Of a stretch of 64,000 nt of DNA, positions 53,469 to 61,993 are shown in pieces. The notes below the pieces were generated by a model. It was not told the DNA's origin and searched no databases. It was given only the letters and a program-made list of their open reading frames with translations. Origin of the DNA: Marinimicrobium koreense (GTDB taxonomy: Bacteria > Pseudomonadota > Gammaproteobacteria > Pseudomonadales > Cellvibrionaceae); assembly GCF_003762925.1 (NCBI RefSeq), contig NZ_RJUK01000001.1:2480001-2544000 (forward strand). The letters are read 5' to 3'. Within the stretch, counting starts at the first letter, position 1. Each line of letters begins with the position of its first letter. Position numbers and translations under genes: made by a program.

Positions 53469-53660
53469 ATGTCTGAACAGATCGAGAAAAACATCCACTG
53501 CCCGTATTGCGATGAAGTGATCACCCTGTTGATCGATCCGTCGATCAGCGAGCAGTCTTATGTGGAGGACTGCCAGGTATGCTGTCAGCCCATCAATGTG
53601 GATGTGGTGATTGATGAGACCGAGGCGGTGGAGGTGTACGCGCGGCAGGAGAATGAGTGA
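53469..53660 (+). CDS. CPXCG motif-containing cysteine-rich protein
   Basis: A 63-residue protein with two Cys pairs, HCPYCDE and CQVCCQP, that form a small zinc-ribbon-like fold of the CPXCG family (the first motif here reads CPYCD). The C-terminus is acidic. No function is established. A GGGAGAGGCGG site precedes the ATG. It lies 68 bp after yejF and may be read from the same transcript. Confidence 0.85.
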   Translation: MSEQIEKNIHCPYCDEVITLLIDPSISEQSYVEDCQVCCQPINVDVVIDETEAVEVYARQENE

Positions 53661-53683
53661 TGGTGGGTGGTTAGCGTCGTTTT

Positions 53684-53777
53684 ACGGCGGATGCGCCTGC
53701 GGCTTATCCGCCCTACAGCCGAGCGCAGCGGTATAGATTCGCGTAGGGCGGATAAGGGCGAGGCCCGCATCCGCCGT
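53684..53777. repeat. Two inverted palindromic repeats (GCGGATGCGC...GCTTATCCGCC)
   Basis: The first unit is ACGGCGGATGCGCCTGCGGC followed by TTATCCGCCCTAC. The second, in reverse, is GTAGGGCGGATAAG...CCGCATCCGCCGT, about 30 bp later. Each is a palindrome ending in GTAGG-type flanks. They fill the gap before the convergent slipin gene and are the largest example in the window of this dispersed repeat style. Confidence 0.75.
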
Positions 53778-53795
53778 TTCCACAGCCGAAACACC

Positions 53796-54560
53796 TTACG
53801 ACCCCTTGGATTTGAACTGCTCCATGATGCTGCCCAACATATCTACCGGCAGCGGAAACACAATGGTGGAGTTCTTTTCGCCGGCGATATCAATCAACGT
53901 CTGAAGGTAGCGCAGGGTCATCGCATTGGGGTTGCGGGACAGCTCCACCGCCGCATCGGTCAGCTTGGCCGCGGCCTGTGACTCACCCTCGGCGTGAATG
54001 ATTTTCGCACGCCGGGAGCGCTCGGCCTCAGCCTGACGGGCAATCGCCCGGATCATGCTCTCATCCAGGTCGACGTGTTTGATTTCCACGTTGCTGACCT
54101 TGATACCCCAGGTATCGGAGCTCTGGTCCAGAATTTCCTGAATATCCTGGTTCAGCTTGTCGCGTTCGGAGAGCATTTCATCCAGCTCGTGTTTACCCAG
54201 TACCGAGCGCAGCGTGGTCTGGGCCAACTGACTGACGGCTTCGTAGTAATGCTCCACATTGATGATCGCCTTCTCCGGGTCAACCACTCGAAAGTAAACC
54301 ACTGCATTCACCTTCACCGAGACGTTGTCCCGGCTGATCACGTCCTGACTCGGCACGTCCATGACAATGGTACGCAAGTCCACCTTCTCCATGGTCTGGA
54401 TGAAAGGAATGATGATTACCAGACCGGGGCCTTTGACCTTCTGAAAACGGCCCAACATGAATACCACTCCCCGTTCATACTCGCGCAGAATGCGAATTGC
54501 ATAGGCGAGCAGTAACACCACAAACGTGATGAGTAGACCAAAGAAATATTCGTATAACAT
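53796..54560 (-). CDS. Slipin, SPFH/Band 7 membrane protein
   Basis: A 254-residue stomatin-like protein. One N-terminal membrane hairpin ([17 protein letters not shown]) is followed by the SPFH domain ([40 protein letters not shown]) and a helical C-terminus ([20 protein letters not shown]). It forms oligomers in the inner membrane and pairs with NfeD-type proteases, here encoded 39 bp upstream on the same strand. The pair is a well-known operon with a proposed role in membrane quality control. Confidence 0.93.
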   Translation of the reverse strand: MLYEYFFGLLITFVVLLLAYAIRILREYERGVVFMLGRFQKVKGPGLVIIIPFIQTMEKVDLRTIVMDVPSQDVISRDNVSVKVNAVVYFRVVDPEKAIINVEHYYEAVSQLAQTTLRSVLGKHELDEMLSERDKLNQDIQEILDQSSDTWGIKVSNVEIKHVDLDESMIRAIARQAEAERSRRAKIIHAEGESQAAAKLTDAAVELSRNPNAMTLRYLQTLIDIAGEKNSTIVFPLPVDMLGSIMEQFKSKGS

Positions 54561-54599
54561 AGGGAATCTCCGTTCTTGGATAAAAGTGCCAGCCGCCCT

Positions 54600-56018
54600 T
54601 TACTGACCGGTAGGGCGTACCCTCAAGTGCAAACCGTCCTGCGACACCACCTCCACCGTGTCGCCAGGCTTCAGTGGTTGTTCGCTGGACACTGTCCAGA
54701 ACTCGCCATCAATACGAACCGTTGCATGCTCTTCACCTACCTGGGTAACGTCCGCAACCCGACCCACCATGGCGTGGCTGACATCCTTGCGCGGCATTCG
54801 CAAGCTACGACCGACCATGGTGACAATGCCCAGCACAACCAGTGATCCCACAGCGGCCACCGCACCCACAATCTCATAGGACACCTCCATACCCGGCACG
54901 TCGGTATCCACCAGCATGATGGACCCCATCACCAGAGCTATCACTCCGCCTATGCCGAGTACCCCGAAGCTGGGCAGGAATGCTTCCGCCAGTATGAGTA
55001 TGCCCCCGAGCACGATCAGCGCCAGCCCCGCATAATTCACCGGCAACACCTGCAGCGCATAGAGCCCAAGCAGCAGACAGATGATGCCGACCACACCGGG
55101 CACCAGGGCGCCCGGGTTATAACCTTCCAGTATCAGCCCATAGACCCCGATCAACAGCAGAATCGAGGCAATCTGCGGATTGGTGATTATGCCCAGTAAC
55201 TCACTGCGCCAATCCGGCGCATAACTCACTATGGGCAGATCCGCCGTCTGAAGGGTGAATGGGCCGCTTTCCAATTTGACCTCGCGGCCATCGAGTTGCG
55301 CCAGAAGATCCTCGCGGTTGTCGGCCACCAGATCGATCACGTTCTGCTCCAGGGCTTCGCTGGCGGTCAGGCTCACCGCGTCGCGCACGGCTTTTTCAGC
55401 CCAGTCGGCATTGCGGTCATAGCGCTCCGCCAGGCCGCGGATAAAGGCCACCGAGTCATTGATTACCTTGCGCTCCATGGCGCTACCGGGTTGGGGAGAC
55501 TTTTCCGAGGATTCTTCGCCGGAGTCCTCACTGCCATCGTCCGCCGGCTCTTGCTCCCCCGAAGGCGGCGTGGGCAGGCCGCCCATCTGCACCGGGGTCG
55601 CAGCGCCGAGGCTGGTAGCGGGGGTCATGGCGGCAACATGGCTACCGTAAAGGATATAGGTGCCGGCACTGGCGGCGCGGGCGCCGGCGGGATGGACGTA
55701 GGTGATCACCGGCAGGGGGGCGGCGAGAATGCCTTTGATCATGTCGCGGGTAGCGGCGTCCAGGCCACCGGGGGTGTCCATGCGGATCAGCACGGCGTGG
55801 GCGCCGGCTTCATGGGCGGTGTCGATGGAGCGCAGAATATAGTCTTTGGTGGCGGGCCCGATGGGTCCGTCAATGGTGAGTTCGGCCACATGGGGGCCGG
55901 CAGACGACGTATCGTCCGTTTCCTGGGCCTGCAGGCCGAAGGCGCCCAGCATCAGCAAGGCCAGCCAGAGCAGCAGCCCTGGCCGTAGTAAGGTAAAACC
56001 GCGTCGATTCCATCTCAT
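54600..56018 (-). CDS. nfeD: NfeD family membrane serine protease
   Basis: A 472-residue long-form NfeD. A signal peptide is followed by a ClpP-class protease domain (residues ~40-240) with the catalytic Ser in AARAASAGTYILYG and the Lys in AMERKVINDS. A Pro/Ser/Glu-rich insert (PPSGEQEPADDGSEDS) lies between them. Four or five membrane helices and a C-terminal OB-type domain (VGRVADVTQVGEEHATVRID) follow. It partners the slipin downstream, and the homologous protease cleaves stomatin C-termini in archaea. Confidence 0.92.
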   Translation of the reverse strand: MRWNRRGFTLLRPGLLLWLALLMLGAFGLQAQETDDTSSAGPHVAELTIDGPIGPATKDYILRSIDTAHEAGAHAVLIRMDTPGGLDAATRDMIKGILAAPLPVITYVHPAGARAASAGTYILYGSHVAAMTPATSLGAATPVQMGGLPTPPSGEQEPADDGSEDSGEESSEKSPQPGSAMERKVINDSVAFIRGLAERYDRNADWAEKAVRDAVSLTASEALEQNVIDLVADNREDLLAQLDGREVKLESGPFTLQTADLPIVSYAPDWRSELLGIITNPQIASILLLIGVYGLILEGYNPGALVPGVVGIICLLLGLYALQVLPVNYAGLALIVLGGILILAEAFLPSFGVLGIGGVIALVMGSIMLVDTDVPGMEVSYEIVGAVAAVGSLVVLGIVTMVGRSLRMPRKDVSHAMVGRVADVTQVGEEHATVRIDGEFWTVSSEQPLKPGDTVEVVSQDGLHLRVRPTGQ

Positions 56019-56179
56019 GGGTTGCCACCTCCACCTATGAGATTAGCAGAGATTGAGCGTCACCCAAACAATACGGTGGGCCTAGTGTAGGCAGATCACA
56101 GCCCGGGCCGAGAAGGGGAAGCCCTCAGTGCCACAGGACGATTTTGGCGTGGGTCCTATTTCCCGAAACGTTACGCTCG

Positions 56180-56301
56180 CTCTGCGGAGGGAGGGTAGAC
56201 CATTCCGGGACCGTCACCCGCCTGGATGGCGGGTGTCGAGCCCCCATGGATGGGTTCACGGCGTGTCTCGGAATGGTCTACCCTCCCGCAGCCCCCAGAG
56301 C
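56180..56301. other. Long structured hairpin element in a gene-free gap
   Basis: The arms GGGAGGGTAGACCATTCCG (about 56189-56208) and CGGAATGGTCTACCCTCCC (56269-56287) are perfectly complementary. The pairing can extend outward through CTGCGG/CCGCAG and GCTCT/AGAGC. Inside are a second perfect hairpin CACCCGCC-TGGAT-GGCGGGTG and a GAGCCCCCATGGATGGGTTC segment. The rest of the gap 56019-56344 shows no gene. The layered structure suggests a structured RNA or a small mobile palindromic element. Confidence 0.6.
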
Positions 56302-56344
56302 AAGGTCCGAGGCGAATTGCGCGGGCGCGAAAAAGTTCAAAAGG

Positions 56345-57937
56345 TTATACCGGATTATTGATGGTGCCGTTACAAATTGGCTGGAACGCCGTCAGTCGAT
56401 CCATCATGGCGGCATTGCCCAGGCCATTGCGGGGGAACTTGTCCGCGTCTCCAAAGCGGCTCTGCTCACCGTGCAACGCCATGTAGTTGAGCACCACGGT
56501 TTCCACCAGCAGGTTGACGTTGTTGGCCGCCGGGGTGGAGGCGGTTTCCACGTCGCCGCTGGGGCGCATGTAGCCGATCTGCTGATGCGCCTCTGGTCCA
56601 CCGTTAGACTCCAGTAACTGCGGACGACCGTTGGGGTTGTACACGAGGAAGAAAGACGCCGCGGTCTGCTGGTTGTCACCGGTCCAGACACCTTTGCCAC
56701 GGCCCTCCGGCGAATCGTCGATCATGCCGTTGCTGAATACCGAGCCATCGCTGAACACATAGACCATGATCGGCACGCCTTTACGGGCGGCGTATTCCAG
56801 GCAGGCGCCGATGCAGCGCCCGGCGCGCAGGTCGCGGATTTCGCCCGTGGCCCGGTCGCCGGTGTGGTAGTCGTAGCCACCCATGGTGACGGTGCCCGCG
56901 CCCGCGCGGCCCTCCACCACCAGTTTCATGACCGAGGCGGTTTTCCGGAACTCCCGGTCGCTCATGAATTCGGCTTCCGAGAAAATGCCGTTGGGGCCGA
57001 TGATATCCGGGTCCGCTTCCGGGTCGATGGAGGCCGGGTCGCCGAAGCGGGCCGCCAGATCGGCGCTTTTCACGTAGCCACAACTCAGCAGTTCCTTGAG
57101 CTGTTCATCCTCGGTAGTACCAAAATTCAGGTTATTCAGCCGCGCCCGGCTCATGCGGGTCATGGATTCCATCACCCGCACCGTGTCTTCCTGACTGAGC
57201 ATGTTGACCAGGTCCCCGGTATCCACCAGACCGGTGACGTCACTGGGCTGGTCCACCTTGGTGGGGCGCACCTCCGGGTTGATCAGGGAGGCGGGCGCCA
57301 GGGAGTTACCACCGGAGTCGTTGGCCCGGGAGCCGATCAGCGCCAGCAGCTCGCCGTTGGCACCGGCGCGGTTGATGCCGTACATGGGGTTGTGGGGGTT
57401 ATTGCCGGTATCGTTCTCCGAGCGGGCCGGAATCACACAGCCGTTGACCAACTCCGTGCGGGCGCCGGCCCGCTCCAGAATGCCGGCGAGCATCTGGCTG
57501 TCGCTGTGAAACGCCAGGCCCAGATCGGTGTTCACAAAATCCTCGGTGGAGGATTGAGGGGTCATGTCCCCCGGCAGGCCCTGCTTGCTGTAGCCCGCCG
57601 TACTCAGGAAATCCAGTTGCCCTCCCGGGCCGCCCACCAGCACATTGGAGCCCGCCATATTGGCGCCCCCGGCCAGATCGAAACAGATAAACGGAATCTT
57701 GCCCGCCCCGGTGCTGGCAATGCCGCAGTCCTGGCGCAGTTGCTCGATATCGTTGGCCAGATTCACCTCTTGGGCGAGGGCGGAGTTGACGATCAGCCCG
57801 CTCAACGAGCCGCCAACGATGGTACCGGCCCCGGCCTTGAAGCCGTGGGAAATCAGCTCCCGCCGGGTCATGGGGCGGTGGTGACCGTCCAGTAGCAGCG
57901 GTGCATCCGGGTGCAGAGGAGCCTGTCGTTTAGCCAT
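56345..57937 (-). CDS. DUF1501 family Tat-exported protein
   Basis: A 530-residue protein of the DUF1501 family, which has an alkaline phosphatase/sulfatase-like fold. The twin-arginine signal TRRELISHGFKAGAGTIVGG lies near residue 37 after a short cytoplasmic N-terminus. The mature part has FDLAGGANMAGSNVLVGGPG, the conserved GGYDYHTGDRA and MVYVFSDGSVFSNGMIDDSP. DUF1501 genes typically sit beside secreted cytochrome-type DUF1588/1592/1800 partners, as here, but the reaction is unknown. The start at 57937 (MAKRQAPLHPDAP) is chosen over an upstream codon. Confidence 0.85.
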   Translation of the reverse strand: MAKRQAPLHPDAPLLLDGHHRPMTRRELISHGFKAGAGTIVGGSLSGLIVNSALAQEVNLANDIEQLRQDCGIASTGAGKIPFICFDLAGGANMAGSNVLVGGPGGQLDFLSTAGYSKQGLPGDMTPQSSTEDFVNTDLGLAFHSDSQMLAGILERAGARTELVNGCVIPARSENDTGNNPHNPMYGINRAGANGELLALIGSRANDSGGNSLAPASLINPEVRPTKVDQPSDVTGLVDTGDLVNMLSQEDTVRVMESMTRMSRARLNNLNFGTTEDEQLKELLSCGYVKSADLAARFGDPASIDPEADPDIIGPNGIFSEAEFMSDREFRKTASVMKLVVEGRAGAGTVTMGGYDYHTGDRATGEIRDLRAGRCIGACLEYAARKGVPIMVYVFSDGSVFSNGMIDDSPEGRGKGVWTGDNQQTAASFFLVYNPNGRPQLLESNGGPEAHQQIGYMRPSGDVETASTPAANNVNLLVETVVLNYMALHGEQSRFGDADKFPRNGLGNAAMMDRLTAFQPICNGTINNPV

Positions 57938-58006
57938 AATGGTTTGCCTTGTTGCTCCGGGTTGGGTCGAGATCAATGTTCATCAATAACGGTTCCTGAA
58001 AGCCGG

Positions 58007-60496
58007 TTACTGCACCAGCGTCAGCGCACTGCCCAATGTCGCCGCACACAGGGCGGTAACGATGGTACGGCTGCGCTCGGCATCACCGCCGCTAACCGCC
58101 ATCAGATCAATCAGATCATTCATTTCCGTGCGCAGAACCACCGGGTCCGCCTGGCTGGCCAGCGGCTGGCCTTCAATTTCGGCGGCGAGCAGATGTTTCA
58201 ATAACGGCTCGATCACCGCCGACCGACCGTCGGTATCAAAGGCACCACTGACACCGGCGCTGAAATCAAATCCGGCGTAATAGTCGCTGCGCTTGTCGCT
58301 GTCTGCGGTCAAAGCCGAACAGTAGGCCACGGCCAATTGGGTCACCCCCATCTGGTGCGCAGCGACAAAGCCGTCTACCTGCGGGGCGGTGGGCAATTGC
58401 TGGCGGACTTTTTCATAGGTGCCGACCACCGAGGCGGTGGTCGCCGGGATACCCGTGGCGGTAGACAGGGTGGCGTTGATTGCGGCGAAGGAGCGCAAGC
58501 CAAGGCGTGGTTGATCCTCAATCACCGGGGGGCTACCCGGCGCTGGCGGTTCGGACTCCACGCGAACGAATTCATGCTCCCCCAGACGATCAAAGGTCAG
58601 GAAGAACTGATCGCTGTCCGGCCCCTGTTGCAGCTCAATCACGGCACCCTGGCCGGACAGGGGTTGACGCCCCTCGACAAACGCTTCGGAACTCAGCTCG
58701 GTATCCAGGGCGGCAAATACCTGACCCGTCGGGGCCTCTCGACCATTGACGCCAATGCGTATGCCCTTGATCGGGGTGGGCGGTACGGTCACGCCATCAC
58801 CCAGAGTCAGGAAGAAGGGCTCGGCAAACAGGTATCCGTAATCGTCGAACTGCTGCACCTCAAAGGCGACGTAGGCGCCGTCAACGTCAATCAACTCAGA
58901 AATGTTGAACAGCAAATAAAAGCGCGCACCCACACCGACATCAAAGTTGGCGCGAATGGCCTCGGGGGCGAGCGAGCGATTGTGAATGGCGAGAAAACGG
59001 AGGCTGCCGCTCCAGGCGTAATCACTGCCCGACACTTCGTTGCCGAGCACCAACGCAAAGGTTTCGCTCCACTCTTCCAGCGCGGCGCCCGCCAGAGGAT
59101 CCTCATCGTTGGTAAACTCACCATTCACATATAGGCGCCGACCGTTGACCGGATCAAAAGTAGCCACCACATGCTGCAAGGTGGCCTGCAGGCGTTCGTC
59201 GGCGTCATTGGTGGACAGTGCGGGCAGACCGTTGACATCCGTTTCGCTGCTGCGATTGAGGAAGTCGTAATTGTAGAGCGTCTGGCCCAGAGTGAAATTG
59301 CGTACATCATTGCTACCTGAGTAACTGACAATGCGGGCGGTATCCGCACCGCCGTCCCCCTGGGTCACGTTGTCGGGAATCACCCAGGCTTCGATACTGT
59401 ACTCACCGGTGGCGGTGAGCAGGTCGTGCAGCTTGCGGCTGCCGCTGGTGGCCGCCTGGGCCTTGCCGTCATTGCCGCTGCTGTTCAGTCGAAGCCCCCA
59501 GGAGCTCATCCACTGCACATCACCACTGAGATTGAGGTTGGCGGCGGGCTCGACACCACTGGTGTCATAGGCGATGGGACCCTGACCGGTTTTGAACTCG
59601 TACTTGGCAATAATGTGGGTATCGACCCGTCCGCCACTGCTGGCGACAATACCGTTACCGAGGCTGAGCGCTCGACTGACCACCAGATCCGGATCGATCT
59701 CGGTTTCCGCAATACTGTCGGCGAATTCGGTAATGGCCGCGGTCATGGCATTGGCATCGCTCTGGCAGTCGTCACTCCAGCAGTTATGGCCCTCGTTACC
59801 CAGTCGTTGCACCAGTCGGGAATCGGCCGGATCATCCAGGCGCATACGGGTGCGCGCCGCTTCGAAAGAGAGAGATACCGAGCTGCTACCCAGGTAGGGC
59901 TGCTGTGCCGTGGGCGCGCTGCGTGTGTGACACTCGCTGCAGTATTCGGTCAGCAACGGATAGACCGTGCTGGCAAAAGCGCCAGGTTCGGCAGGCATGA
60001 TTTTACTGCTGCCCACGGCCTGATCATCCGGCGCCTCAAAGACCACGCGAGTACTGACCGAACCGGAGGCACTGGCCCAGGCCTCAACGTATCCCTCGAT
60101 GATGTCGGCACAGGCGTCGGCACTGGCCTGCCAACAGTTGTGGCCTTCGGCGACCTTGGTCACCAGACGGGAATTGGCGGGTTGCTCCAGGTCGATGTAA
60201 TCATTGATGTCCGCATAGGCCAGATTGATATCGTCCGCGCGCACGAAGGTGGGTTCCTGTCCGCCAGTGCCATGGCAACTGCCGCAGCGGTTTTCCACCG
60301 CCAGTGGATCCCACACCGACAGTTTGAACTGCTGCACATCATCGGTCTGCGGAGCCGGGCCGTCGTAGGTGGCCGCCGGGGGTTCCTGGTTGGGGTCAAC
60401 ATTCTGTTGGACGTCGCTGCCACTATCGGAGCCACAGCCTGCCAACAGGAATAGAAGTCCGAGGACGATTGGAGAGTGCTTTATCATGTTCATCAT
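58007..60496 (-). CDS. LamG-domain lipoprotein with c-type haem motifs
   Basis: An 829-residue exported lipoprotein (lipobox LLAGC near residue 20). Two haem c attachment motifs, CGSCH (about residue 70) and CSECH (about residue 190), lie in a cytochrome-like N-terminal part (VENRCGSCHGTGGQEPTFVR; YPLLTEYCSECHTRSAPTAQ). A concanavalin/LamG domain follows (LTATGEYSIEAWVIPDNVTQ; RLYVNGEFTNDEDPLAG), then a long C-terminal part of unknown type. The start ATG at 60496 overlaps the upstream stop in TGATG, which suggests translational coupling; GGGAGAG precedes it. It probably carries electrons or binds a polymer at the cell surface, but that is not established. Confidence 0.8.
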   Translation of the reverse strand: MMNMIKHSPIVLGLLFLLAGCGSDSGSDVQQNVDPNQEPPAATYDGPAPQTDDVQQFKLSVWDPLAVENRCGSCHGTGGQEPTFVRADDINLAYADINDYIDLEQPANSRLVTKVAEGHNCWQASADACADIIEGYVEAWASASGSVSTRVVFEAPDDQAVGSSKIMPAEPGAFASTVYPLLTEYCSECHTRSAPTAQQPYLGSSSVSLSFEAARTRMRLDDPADSRLVQRLGNEGHNCWSDDCQSDANAMTAAITEFADSIAETEIDPDLVVSRALSLGNGIVASSGGRVDTHIIAKYEFKTGQGPIAYDTSGVEPAANLNLSGDVQWMSSWGLRLNSSGNDGKAQAATSGSRKLHDLLTATGEYSIEAWVIPDNVTQGDGGADTARIVSYSGSNDVRNFTLGQTLYNYDFLNRSSETDVNGLPALSTNDADERLQATLQHVVATFDPVNGRRLYVNGEFTNDEDPLAGAALEEWSETFALVLGNEVSGSDYAWSGSLRFLAIHNRSLAPEAIRANFDVGVGARFYLLFNISELIDVDGAYVAFEVQQFDDYGYLFAEPFFLTLGDGVTVPPTPIKGIRIGVNGREAPTGQVFAALDTELSSEAFVEGRQPLSGQGAVIELQQGPDSDQFFLTFDRLGEHEFVRVESEPPAPGSPPVIEDQPRLGLRSFAAINATLSTATGIPATTASVVGTYEKVRQQLPTAPQVDGFVAAHQMGVTQLAVAYCSALTADSDKRSDYYAGFDFSAGVSGAFDTDGRSAVIEPLLKHLLAAEIEGQPLASQADPVVLRTEMNDLIDLMAVSGGDAERSRTIVTALCAATLGSALTLVQ

Positions 60497-61731
60497 CACT
60501 CTCCCTTGCAGTAGTCAGCGGTGTCGATAAACGCGCGGCGCAGATCGAACCCGGCGCTGGCGAGATTGTCGGTGGCGGTTTCGATCAACTGGTGATCCTC
60601 GGGGCTACCCGGTTGGCGCAGACATACCTGGCGGAAGACTTTCTCCACCTGACAACTGGCAAACGCCTCGCTGTGGGCCAGCTCCATGCCCATGCTCTTG
60701 GCGCCCTCACCGCTGCCCGGCAGTGCATCACTCCAGCCCAGCACCCGGTTGTTGCCCTCGCGCCAGTAGTTGTCCCACTGATCATCCATGGTCACGTAGC
60801 CATAGCGGAAGGTATTGGCATTGATGTGGTACTTGGGCACCACGCGGGTGCCGGTTTCCGCTTCCGTTTCACCTTCGCGGTTGTAGGTCAGTCGGCCGTC
60901 CTCGCCCTCAGGATCGGCGTCGGCATCATAGTCCCAGTTGTAATAGGCATAGGCCTGGGCCAGGGGATCCATGCCATTGTGGCAGCCCATGCAGTTGTTC
61001 AGGAAGACCCGGCTGTCCCCTCCGGGGCTGCGACTGACATCCTGGCGGATGCGGTCTGGAGTGAGACTGGTGTCGTGCACCTGCTCCAGATCCCGGCACA
61101 GGTGATTCAGCAGTGTAAAGCGGAACATGGCGCGGTTGGTGCCCGCGTAAAAGAAGGCGCGTGCCGCGGCTCGACTGGTCATCACCCCCGCGGTCGCCTC
61201 GGCGGGCAGACCATTGACGTCCGACTGGGTGCGCTTGACCAGCACCTCAGGGTCTCCCAGCGACAGGCCTTGCGTTTCCAGCGCCTCGTAGTGCTGATTG
61301 TCGTCATTGGCGTAGGCCGGCAATCCGCTGGTGTTTCCCACATACAGAACATTGTCATAGAGCAGGCCACGAATATCTTCGCCGTCGCGAACCATGCCGA
61401 TAAACGTAGCGGTGTAATCGTTAAGCGGGGCAAACACGCTCTGCTCCCGGTTGGTCCAGGGCGTGGCCATGTTTTTCAGGGTGACACTGTAAAAATGCTC
61501 ATTGTCCATCGCCAACTCAACCGCTGCGTCGACCTCTCCCTCAGCGATCAGGTCGGCCATTTGCAACAGCACGCTTTCGCTGGGCGGCACGCCGGCAATG
61601 CGGTTATGAATCTGCAGCGCCTGCTCCCGGGGGCCGGCCTGCGCTGCAACGCTACACAGTATCAGCAACAGACAAAAAACGGAGCGCAGGCAGAGAACGC
61701 CTCGCTGCAAAGGTGGGTGGGTGCTTTTCAC
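60496..61731 (-). CDS. Secreted DUF1588-like haem protein
   Basis: A 411-residue protein with a signal peptide (SVFCLLLILCSVAAQA) and one c-type haem motif NNCMGCHNGMDPLAQAYAY, the style seen in DUF1588/DUF1592-type secreted proteins of planctomycetes and gammaproteobacteria. The rest contains VLYVGNTSGLPAYANDD, AFFYAGTNRAMFRFTLLNHL and FRQVCLRQPGSPEDHQLIET. It is the first gene of a three-gene unit with the LamG lipoprotein and the DUF1501 protein. Family assignment rests on the CxxCH context and the neighbours. Confidence 0.72.
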   Translation of the reverse strand: MKSTHPPLQRGVLCLRSVFCLLLILCSVAAQAGPREQALQIHNRIAGVPPSESVLLQMADLIAEGEVDAAVELAMDNEHFYSVTLKNMATPWTNREQSVFAPLNDYTATFIGMVRDGEDIRGLLYDNVLYVGNTSGLPAYANDDNQHYEALETQGLSLGDPEVLVKRTQSDVNGLPAEATAGVMTSRAAARAFFYAGTNRAMFRFTLLNHLCRDLEQVHDTSLTPDRIRQDVSRSPGGDSRVFLNNCMGCHNGMDPLAQAYAYYNWDYDADADPEGEDGRLTYNREGETEAETGTRVVPKYHINANTFRYGYVTMDDQWDNYWREGNNRVLGWSDALPGSGEGAKSMGMELAHSEAFASCQVEKVFRQVCLRQPGSPEDHQLIETATDNLASAGFDLRRAFIDTADYCKGE

Positions 61732-61993
61732 AGTTGTTCCCCAAGGCCATTGGTGCGTATCCGCCAGACCGGGCCACGTTGGCCGGCAGGGGTCTGGTGA
61801 TTACTTGTGTAATATTTGACGCGCTTTTCAGACCATTATAGGGATGATACCGGCCAGTTCCTGTGCGGGTTTAGCCACAGGTTTTGATAAGTGGATCACA
61901 CTTCCGGCATTCAATGCCGTTTTTTGGCACTGGATCCCATTCCGTAGGCCCCGAAAGCCCTGATAATGGCGCTTTTGCTCCGGGACAACCGTC

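Noticed and set aside
56864-60454. Plus-strand open frames opposite the DUF1501 and LamG genes
   Set aside because: These are mirror frames of genes with clear signal peptides and haem or DUF motifs on the minus strand.
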